From the NCBI GenBank assembly GCA_023390675.1, contig JAEWCK010000150.1, positions 1 to 6,084 of the forward strand: a DNA stretch of 6,084 bases, written 5' to 3'. This document shows positions 1 to 4,776 of this stretch, piece by piece. Positions within the stretch are counted from its first letter, which is position 1. Every line of letters begins with the position of its first letter. The translations under genes were made by a program, and so were the position numbers. The notes below the pieces were generated by a model. It was given only the letters and a program-made list of their open reading frames with translations. It made no database searches and was not told the origin of the DNA. Source of the DNA: Pseudomonadota bacterium (GTDB lineage: Bacteria; Pseudomonadota; Alphaproteobacteria; Sphingomonadales; Sphingomonadaceae).

Positions 1-879
1 GAGCGACGGCGTCAGATCCTGCCCGATCGACGCCAGCAGTCCCGCGCGCACCACATCGCGCTCGCGCACGCGCGCGAACTCGCGGGCCTCGTTCTCCAGC
101 CGCGCGCGCTCCAGGGCCAGCGCGATCTGGTCGAGCAGATTGTCGAGCAGCGCGAGCTGGCTGCCCGTCACCGGCGGCGTCCCGTCATCGCGCGCGAGCC
201 CCATAGCCGCGATCGGCCCGCTCCCCGAACGCACCGGATGAAACTGCCACTCGGTCGGCACTGCGCGGTCGACCCCGCGCCCCGCGCGCTCGCCGCTATC
301 GAGCACCATCGCCGCCACCGCGAGATCGCTCGGCGTCAGCGGCATCCGGCCGGCGAGCGGCCGCGGCTCGGGCAACCCATCCACCAGCACTGCGTTGCAC
401 GCGAGAACCGTCCCCAGCTCCCGCGCGCTCACCTCGGCGATCTCGCGCTCGCTCGCGCAGGCCAGCAGCGCCCGCGCCAGCCCCGCGATCGTCGCGTTGC
501 GCGCGGCCAGCCGTCCGGCGATCCGCGCCTGCTGGCGCACCGACGCAGCAAGCTGGCTCGTCACCGCCGCCACGCCGAACAGCACGACCACCGTGACGAT
601 GTCGTTGGGATTATCCACGTGGAAGGTCATCCGCGGCGCGGTGAAGAAGAAGTTGTAGGCGAGCGCCGCCCCGATCGCGGCAAACAGGCCGGGGCCCAGC
701 CCGGCATAGGCCGCCGCGCCCAGCACTGCGGGCAGATAGAGCAGGTCGACCGCCGAATTGCCCCAGCGCGGCGCGAGCGCGAGCCCGAGCAAGGTCGCGG
801 CGGCGATCGTCAACAGGGCTCCGGCATAGCCGCGCAGCTGCGCGGCGAGCGAGGCCCGGGTATCGGGAAGTCCGGCCAT
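1..879 (-). CDS. KdpD-like membrane sensor kinase (DUF4118-GAF-HisKA start), short form, 3' end outside window
   Basis: Probably a membrane sensor of the KdpD family, which in its classical form senses K+ limitation or osmotic stress and phosphorylates KdpE. The 293 visible residues start with a DUF4118 four-helix membrane domain (helices about 18-36, 43-59, 63-79, 93-110) containing the family-typical stretch YNFFFTAPRMTFHVDNPND (75-93). A GAF-like region (about 130-265) and the first HisKA helix (about 268-293) follow. The start at 879 is forced: an in-frame TGA lies at 921-919 and no ATG, GTG or TTG lies between. The protein therefore truly lacks the roughly 400-residue KdpD/Usp N-terminal part. 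The H-box reads LLASIGQDLTPSL, with Gln287 where LLxSxSHDLRTPL has the phospho-accepting His. No clear ribosome binding site is seen. It is divergent from kup, which fits a potassium role. The rest of the kinase, and any kdpE or kdpFABC, would lie to the left. Family assignment is firm; kinase activity is doubtful. Confidence 0.85.
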   Translation of the reverse strand, partial: MAGLPDTRASLAAQLRGYAGALLTIAAATLLGLALAPRWGNSAVDLLYLPAVLGAAAYAGLGPGLFAAIGAALAYNFFFTAPRMTFHVDNPNDIVTVVVLFGVAAVTSQLAASVRQQARIAGRLAARNATIAGLARALLACASEREIAEVSARELGTVLACNAVLVDGLPEPRPLAGRMPLTPSDLAVAAMVLDSGERAGRGVDRAVPTEWQFHPVRSGSGPIAAMGLARDDGTPPVTGSQLALLDNLLDQIALALERARLENEAREFARVRERDVVRAGLLASIGQDLTPSL

Positions 880-1005
880 TCGCGCTAAGTGCGCCGCCCG
901 GCCGCCCGCGTCGAGGGTTCAGCGCCCGATTTCTCTGTGTTTCTTCATGCCCGCCTAGCGGCAATCACATGGAACCTTCATGCCCCCGCGCCGCACATCG
1001 CGCGC
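880..1005. promoter_or_regulatory. Divergent intergenic region between the KdpD-like gene and kup
   Basis: About 126 bp must hold the promoters of both divergent genes. I could not identify convincing -35/-10 pairs on either strand. The only clear structure is a 10-bp direct repeat, CTTCATGCCC, at 943-952 and 976-985, 33 bp apart (about three helical turns). No Shine-Dalgarno-like sequence stands just before either chosen start. Confidence 0.4.
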
Positions 1006-2898
1006 ATGCCGAAACTGCATCCCGCGCCGCAGGGCGAACCGCACCGCCACTCCCTCCCCGCGCTGATGCTCGGCGCGGTCGGCGTCGTCTATGGCGATAT
1101 CGGCACCTCGCCGCTCTACACGATGAAGGAAAGCTTCATCGGCGCGCACCCGCTCGCGGTCGTGCCGCTGCACGTCTTCGGCGTGATCAGCCTGATCTTC
1201 TGGTCGCTGATGCTCGTCGTCACCGCCAAATATGTCTTCGTCGCGATGCGCGCGGACAACAGGGGCGAAGGCGGCTCGTTCGCGCTGCTCGCGCTGATCT
1301 CGCGCAATCTCGACGAGCGCAGATGGACGACGGGCCTCGTGATGATGGGCGTGCTCGCGACCGCGCTCTTCTATGGCGACGCGATGATCACGCCGGCGAT
1401 CTCGGTGCTGTCGGCGGTCGAGGGGCTCACCGTGGTCGAATCGAGCCTCGCGCCGCTCGTGCTGCCGATCGCGATCGTGATCCTGACCGCGCTCTTCCTC
1501 GTCCAGTCGCGCGGCACCGCCCGGGTCGGCGCGGTCTTCGGCCCCGTCGTCCTCGTCTATTTCGCCACGCTGGCCGCGCTCGGCGTCGCCAATATCGTCA
1601 GGTACCCCGCGATCCTCTCCGCGCTCAGCCCGCATTGGGCGGCGCTGTTCTTCGCGCACGAGCCGAAGCTCGCCTTCCTCGCGATGGGATCGGTCTTCCT
1701 CGCCGTCACCGGCGCCGAGACGCTCTACGCCGATATGGGCCATTTCGGCCGCCGCGCGATCGGCTTCTCGTGGCTGGGGCTGGTCTATCCCTGCCTCATC
1801 CTCAATTATTTCGGCCAGGGCGCGCTGCTCCTCGGCAATCCCGCCGCGGCCGCGAACCCCTTCTATCTGATGGCGCCGGACTGGGCGCGGCTCCCTCTCG
1901 TCCTCCTCGCCACCGCCGCGACGATCATCGCCAGCCAGGCAGTGATCTCCGGTGCCTTCTCGGTCACCCACCAGGCGATCCAGCTCGGCTTCCTGCCGCG
2001 GCTCAGGACCGAGCACACCAGCGCGCGCGCGGCGGGGCAGATCTACATCCCCGCGGTCAATTGGGGGCTGCTCGTGATGATCGTCCTGCTCGTCCTCGGG
2101 TTCCGCCAGTCCACGGCGCTCGCCTCCGCCTATGGCATCGCGGTCAGCGGCACGATGATCATCACCACGATCATGCTCGCCGTTCTCGTCTTCCGCGTCT
2201 GGACGTGGAACCGGCTCGTCGCCGGGCTCACCATCGGCCTGTTCCTGATCGTGGACGGCACCTTCTTCGCCTCGAACGTCACCAAGATCGCCGATGGCGG
2301 CTGGTTTCCGCTCGCCGTCGCTGCGGTGATCTTCACGGTGCTCACCACCTGGGCGCGGGGCCGGGCGCTGATGCGCAGACGACTGGAGCAGGACGCACTT
2401 CCGCTGGAGGTCTTCGTCAAGTCGGGCGCCTCGGTGCACCGCGTCCGCGGCACCGCGGTCTTCCTCTCGGCGTCGGCGGACAGCGTTCCCGCCGCGCTCC
2501 TCCACAACCTGAAGCACAACCAGGTGCTCCACGAGCGCGTGCTGATCCTCAACGTCCACGTCGCGGACGTGCCGCACATGCCCTCGGCGAAGCGGCTCGA
2601 GGTGCATCCCGCCGGCAAGGGCTTCTACCGCGTCATCCTGCACTATGGCTTCATGGACGAAGTCGACGTCTCCGCCGATCTCGCGCGCATCGAATCCTGC
2701 GGCGAGGGCTTCAACATGCTCGCCACCAGCTTCTTCCTCGGCCGGCAAAAGGTGATCGCCACGCGCGAGGAGCCCGGCATGGCGCTGTGGCGCGAGCGCC
2801 TGTTCGCCTGGATGGTCAAGAGTTCGGAGAGCGCGATGGAATTCTTCAAGCTGCCGACCAACCGCGTGATCGAGCTCGGCAGCCAGCTCAGGATCTGA
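1006..2898 (+). CDS. kup: Kup (TrkD) family low-affinity potassium uptake transporter
   Basis: Inner-membrane K+ uptake protein of the KUP/HAK/KT family, which imports K+ probably by H+ symport. The 630 residues match the usual 620-650. Family signatures are present: GVVYGDIGTSPLYT (26-39) in the first helix, with the conserved Asp at 31; DNRGEGGSFAL (84-94); YGDAMITPAISVLSAVEGL (123-141); and TGAETLYADMGHFG (235-248). About twelve hydrophobic segments end near residue 450. A C-terminal cytoplasmic domain (about 455-630) follows and ends with the typical FFKLPTNRVIELG. The frame is open back to a GTG at 889, but those 39 extra residues do not look like a Kup N-terminus. ATG 1006 gives the normal short leader before the first helix, though it has no clear ribosome binding site. 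The 3' end overlaps the convergent DUF1993 gene by 11 bp. The sequence looks intact and functional. Confidence 0.96.
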   Translation: MPKLHPAPQGEPHRHSLPALMLGAVGVVYGDIGTSPLYTMKESFIGAHPLAVVPLHVFGVISLIFWSLMLVVTAKYVFVAMRADNRGEGGSFALLALISRNLDERRWTTGLVMMGVLATALFYGDAMITPAISVLSAVEGLTVVESSLAPLVLPIAIVILTALFLVQSRGTARVGAVFGPVVLVYFATLAALGVANIVRYPAILSALSPHWAALFFAHEPKLAFLAMGSVFLAVTGAETLYADMGHFGRRAIGFSWLGLVYPCLILNYFGQGALLLGNPAAAANPFYLMAPDWARLPLVLLATAATIIASQAVISGAFSVTHQAIQLGFLPRLRTEHTSARAAGQIYIPAVNWGLLVMIVLLVLGFRQSTALASAYGIAVSGTMIITTIMLAVLVFRVWTWNRLVAGLTIGLFLIVDGTFFASNVTKIADGGWFPLAVAAVIFTVLTTWARGRALMRRRLEQDALPLEVFVKSGASVHRVRGTAVFLSASADSVPAALLHNLKHNQVLHERVLILNVHVADVPHMPSAKRLEVHPAGKGFYRVILHYGFMDEVDVSADLARIESCGEGFNMLATSFFLGRQKVIATREEPGMALWRERLFAWMVKSSESAMEFFKLPTNRVIELGSQLRI

Positions 2899-3457
2899 CC
2901 GGCATCGTCCCCGGACGCAGATAGGCGAACATGTGCGTGACATAGTCGGCCTTGCCGAGCTCGACGCCCTCGGCGCGCAGGATCGCATAGGCGATCATCA
3001 CGTGGAAATAGAATTGGGGTAGCGTCCAGTCGCGGGCATATTGCTCTGCGGTCAGATCGAAGACGATACCCATCGGCAACGCGTGCGCGATCGGGCGTTC
3101 GGGATCGCCATCAAGCGCGTCCGGGGCAAGGGCGTCGAGCCAGGCGATAGTCTGATCGATCCTTGCCCGCGCAGCGGCGATCGTGCCGGGATTCGTGCCG
3201 GCATTGCGCCCCTCGTCCAGCAGCGCCGTCACGGTTTCGGGAAATTCCTCTCCCCGGAGCCTATGCACCGCTTCATGGGCCTGCACGCACGCGAACCGGA
3301 TTTGCGTGGAGAGCGGAAACATGTCCTCCGCCAGCCGCGCGGCAAGCAGCGCTTCGGCTCTGTCCTCCGGCAACTGGCCCAGCGCCTTGTCGAGCCAGCC
3401 CGAAAGGGTTTTCAGCATCTGCTGGTAGGTGGGGACGAGGAGGTTGGTCAGGGACAT
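2888..3457 (-). CDS. DUF1993 family protein (DinB/YfiT-like helical fold)
   Basis: A 189-residue cytoplasmic protein of unknown biochemical function, with no signal peptide or membrane segment. It matches the DUF1993 pattern as I recall it: N-terminal MSLTNLLVPTYQQMLKTLSG, then RLAEDMFPLSTQIRFACVQAHEAVHRL (about 41-67), and near the C-terminus FYFHVMIAYAILRAEGVELGKADY (149-172). The family is thought to share the four-helix bundle of DinB/YfiT-like putative metalloproteins. His61, His65 and His152 could be metal ligands, but that is inference. ATG 3457 is chosen because AAAGG (3468-3464) sits six bases upstream and because MSLTNLL is the family-like start; a TTG at 3511 would add 18 poorly conserved residues. 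The gene follows DUF2218 on the same strand after a 93-bp gap with a weak terminator-like hairpin, so co-transcription is uncertain. Its last 11 bp overlap the end of kup. Confidence 0.88.
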   Translation of the reverse strand: MSLTNLLVPTYQQMLKTLSGWLDKALGQLPEDRAEALLAARLAEDMFPLSTQIRFACVQAHEAVHRLRGEEFPETVTALLDEGRNAGTNPGTIAAARARIDQTIAWLDALAPDALDGDPERPIAHALPMGIVFDLTAEQYARDWTLPQFYFHVMIAYAILRAEGVELGKADYVTHMFAYLRPGTMPVRS

Positions 3458-3510
3458 GGTGCGCCTTTGCGACGGAAGCGGAAGGCCACCGCTAGAGATT
3501 GATCCGTCCA

Positions 3511-3530
3511 AAGGAAACCGCCCGCGGCGG
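3511..3530 (-). terminator. Weak terminator-like hairpin after the DUF2218 gene
   Basis: On the minus strand CCGCC (3530-3526) and GGCGG (3522-3518) form a 5-bp all-GC stem with a 3-base loop, followed by TTTCCTT. It begins 20 bases past the DUF2218 stop. The stem is short and the T-run interrupted, so it may only partly stop transcription before the DUF1993 gene. Confidence 0.35.
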
Positions 3531-3550
3531 CAGGTCGGGCCCTGATCCAG

Positions 3551-3874
3551 CTATCGCCAATCGTACTTCAGCCCTACCTCGCGAAACGCGAACCGGTCCA
3601 GGTGGCGCTCGACCGCGCCCTTCAGCCCTTCGAGCTGCTCCTCGCTCGACGCGTCGATACGTATGTCGAGCCCGCCCTCGGCGACATTGAACGTCACTAC
3701 CGCGTCGCCCGGGAAGTCCGCGCCGCGCGCATCGCGCGGGAAGATCACGGTCCCATTCTCGGGGGTGAACTCCACCTGCAGGTTGTGCTCCCAATGCTTG
3801 CACAGCTGCTGAAGATAGCGGCTCGCGCTCTCCGTGGGCGCGAGCGCGTGCGCCGATACCGTCGTCATCGTCAT
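3551..3874 (-). CDS. DUF2218 family small protein
   Basis: A 107-residue soluble protein of unknown function. DUF2218 hallmarks are visible: SASRYLQQLCKHWEHNLQVEF (17-37), a central acidic beta-rich stretch, and the C-terminal KGAVERHLDRFAFREVGLKYDW (about 85-106). From memory, DUF2218 genes often stand beside siderophore-interacting proteins or PadR regulators, which points to iron or metal homeostasis; no reaction is known to me. ATG 3874 is chosen because GGAGGAG (3887-3881) lies six bases upstream, one of the strongest ribosome binding sites in the window. The second Met codon at 3868 would be too far from it. A GTG at 3940 would add 22 residues (PRIDVLRRRLGIVPPP...) unlike the family. 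The gene follows the PadR gene by 69 bp on the same strand, probably in one operon, with a strong hairpin between them. Confidence 0.85.
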   Translation of the reverse strand: MTMTTVSAHALAPTESASRYLQQLCKHWEHNLQVEFTPENGTVIFPRDARGADFPGDAVVTFNVAEGGLDIRIDASSEEQLEGLKGAVERHLDRFAFREVGLKYDWR

Positions 3875-3880
3875 GCTCTT

Positions 3881-3887
3881 CTCCTCC
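3881..3887 (-). promoter_or_regulatory. Strong ribosome binding site of the DUF2218 gene
   Basis: GGAGGAG read on the minus strand, six bases before ATG 3874. It decides the start codon and contrasts with the weak or absent sites of kup, rarA and the KdpD-like gene. Confidence 0.8.
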
Positions 3888-3890
3888 AGC

Positions 3891-3918
3891 GGCGGCGGCA
3901 CGATCCCGAGCCGCCGCC
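3891..3918 (-). repeat. GC-rich inverted repeat (hairpin) between the PadR and DUF2218 genes
   Basis: GGCGGCGGC at 3918-3910 and GCCGCCGCC at 3899-3891 (minus strand) are perfect 9-bp complements around a 10-base loop. In the transcript the stem would end three bases before the Shine-Dalgarno sequence of DUF2218. No T-run follows, so it is not a classical terminator. It could protect the mRNA, mark a processing site or tune translation. Confidence 0.6.
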
Positions 3919-3943
3919 TCAGAACGTCGATCCGGGGCACGGC

Positions 3944-4531
3944 TCACAATCGCTCGATCTTCCTCGCCGCCTCGTCGAGTATCGCCGCGACGTCGTGCAG
4001 CGTGTCGGCATCAACGCCTTCGGCGCTCAGCCGGTCCTGCAGCACGGCGCGCAAATTGCCCATCGCACGGCGGATCGGTCCGCCCGAATGGCGTGCGCGC
4101 GCTTCGCCGAGCTGCGAGAGCCGCTCGAACAGCGCCTCCACTTCCTCGGCGCGCTCGGCGAGATGCGCCGCGCCGGCTTCGGTGATCGCGAACTGCTTCC
4201 TGGCGCCTTCGCTCTTCTGCTCCTCGATCAGCTCCATGTCGTCGAGCATGGTCAGCGTCGGATAGACCACGCCCGGGCTCGGCGCATACGCCCCACCCGA
4301 GCGCTCCTCGATCTCGCGGATCAGGTCGTAGCCGTGGCGCGGCTGTTGCTCGATCAGCTTCAGCAGGATCAGCCGCAGCTCCGTCCCGTCGAACATTCGA
4401 CGGCGACCGCCGCGTTCGCCATGGCCTTGCCGGCCCATGCCCCAGCCCATGACGAACTCGGGCGGAGGCCCGCCGAAACCGCCGCGCCGCCCGAAATGCC
4501 AGCCCCGCGGCCCGCAATGATGATGTCGCAT
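3944..4531 (-). CDS. PadR-family regulator, YqjI/NfeR-like, with His-containing N-terminal extension
   Basis: A DNA-binding repressor of 195 residues. The N-terminal extension (1-46) is rich in Gly and Arg and has potential metal ligands His3-His4-His5-Cys6, His12 and His37. Then comes the PadR winged-helix domain (about 50-120), with TELRLILLKLIEQQPRHGYDLI (50-71) and the signature PSPGVVYPTLTML (84-96), and a C-terminal helical dimerisation part (about 125-195) ending near ILDEAARKIERL. This layout and the wording of the core closely resemble E. coli YqjI (NfeR), a nickel- and iron-responsive repressor with a His/Cys-rich N-terminal extension. The extension here has fewer ligands, so metal specificity is open. 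ATG 4531 has AAGGAG five bases upstream, which argues for including the extension rather than starting at Met46. The neighbouring DUF2218 gene is the likely co-regulated partner. PadR proteins usually repress their own operon. No reductase gene like yqjH is in the window. Confidence 0.92.
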   Translation of the reverse strand: MRHHHCGPRGWHFGRRGGFGGPPPEFVMGWGMGRQGHGERGGRRRMFDGTELRLILLKLIEQQPRHGYDLIREIEERSGGAYAPSPGVVYPTLTMLDDMELIEEQKSEGARKQFAITEAGAAHLAERAEEVEALFERLSQLGEARARHSGGPIRRAMGNLRAVLQDRLSAEGVDADTLHDVAAILDEAARKIERL

Positions 4532-4536
4532 ATATA

Positions 4537-4542
4537 CTCCTT
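4537..4542 (-). promoter_or_regulatory. Ribosome binding site of the PadR gene
   Basis: AAGGAG on the minus strand, five bases before ATG 4531. It supports translation from the His-containing extension rather than from Met46. Confidence 0.75.
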
Positions 4543-4562
4543 GTACGACTCGTGATTGCTCT

Positions 4563-4590
4563 ACGATATATCTTGACGCGATCTGCGCAA
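4563..4590 (-). promoter_or_regulatory. Possible promoter and operator of the PadR operon
   Basis: On the minus strand TTGCGC (4590-4585), a 16-base spacer and TATCGT (4568-4563) form a plausible sigma-70-like promoter about 32 bp before the PadR start. The -10 region overlaps the perfect 8-bp palindrome GATATATC (4565-4572), a possible PadR binding core, since these regulators usually bind dyads over their own promoter. Assigned by eye only. Confidence 0.4.
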
Positions 4591-4604
4591 GCCCCGATGC
4601 GATT

Positions 4605-4632
4605 TTGCTGTCCTACACGTCGATTTTATGAT
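4605..4632 (+). promoter_or_regulatory. Possible sigma-70 promoter of rarA
   Basis: TTGCTG (4605-4610), a 16-base spacer and TATGAT (4627-4632) fit a housekeeping promoter reading toward rarA. The start of transcription would be near 4639, giving an untranslated leader of about 138 bases. It is the best match to consensus in the spacer, and its position relative to the GTTC-N7-GTTC box supports it. Confidence 0.5.
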
Positions 4633-4633
4633 G

Positions 4634-4702
4634 ATGTTCCTGAAATGTTCGCGAAGCTCCTGTTCGGCCGATGCCCATGGTGAGCGCGAACATCGGGAAC
4701 AT
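4634..4702. repeat. Compound inverted repeat of two ATGTTC-containing elements
   Basis: The left arm has ATGTTCC (4634-4640) and ATGTTCGCG (4645-4653). The right arm has CGCGAACAT (4685-4693) and GGAACAT (4696-4702), exact reverse complements of these. The inner gap is four bases (TGAA) on the left and two (CG) on the right. The whole is an inverted near-duplication of a two-half-site element around a 31-bp centre. Confidence 0.75.
4636..4650 (+). promoter_or_regulatory. Candidate LexA (SOS) box, GTTC-N7-GTTC
   Basis: GTTCCTGAAATGTTC matches the alphaproteobacterial LexA consensus GTTC-N7-GTTC at all eight fixed positions. It lies four bases after the proposed -10 hexamer, over the expected transcription start, where a bound repressor would block initiation. 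The gene downstream, rarA, acts at damaged forks. A chance match in a few kilobases is not negligible. Confidence 0.5.
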
Positions 4703-4704
4703 TC

Positions 4705-4743
4705 GGCCCGATTTCGCCAATGGGGCCCGATATCGCCAATGGG
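4705..4743. repeat. Two tandem copies of a 19-bp unit before rarA
   Basis: GGCCCGATWTCGCCAATGG occurs at 4705-4723 and 4724-4742, head to tail with one mismatch (T against A at the W); the match runs one base further, to 4743. A degenerate partial copy (CGGCCGATGCCCATGG, 4665-4680) may lie upstream. The array ends 34 bp before the rarA ATG. It may be an operator pair or a recent slippage duplication. Confidence 0.75.
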
Positions 4744-4776
4744 AAAGCGGCGCGGGTGCGCCTATCTATCGCTGCG

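Noticed and set aside
611..619. TTATCCACG, one mismatch from the DnaA box TTATCCACA
   Set aside because: It is a single site within the conserved VDNP codons of the KdpD-like gene, with no cluster or AT-rich unwinding element nearby.
238..888. A 216-codon plus-strand frame opposite the KdpD-like gene
   Set aside because: The product is Arg/His/Gln-rich and unlike any family I know, while the opposite strand codes for a clear DUF4118-GAF protein.
889..1005. 39-residue N-terminal extension of kup from GTG 889
   Set aside because: The extension does not resemble Kup N-termini and would use up the divergent promoter region; ATG 1006 gives the usual length.
969..2924. A 651-codon plus-strand frame inside kup
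   Set aside because: Its product is Arg/Ala/Pro-rich, low in complexity and without family motifs; the kup frame fully explains this stretch.
955..2988. A 677-codon open frame on the minus strand opposite kup
   Set aside because: It mirrors kup almost exactly and is very rich in Asp, Glu, Arg and His, as expected opposite a membrane protein gene in GC-rich DNA. It has no recognisable domain.
3602..4555. A 317-codon plus-strand frame across the PadR and DUF2218 genes
   Set aside because: It is antisense to two recognisable genes with good ribosome binding sites and has no domain signature.
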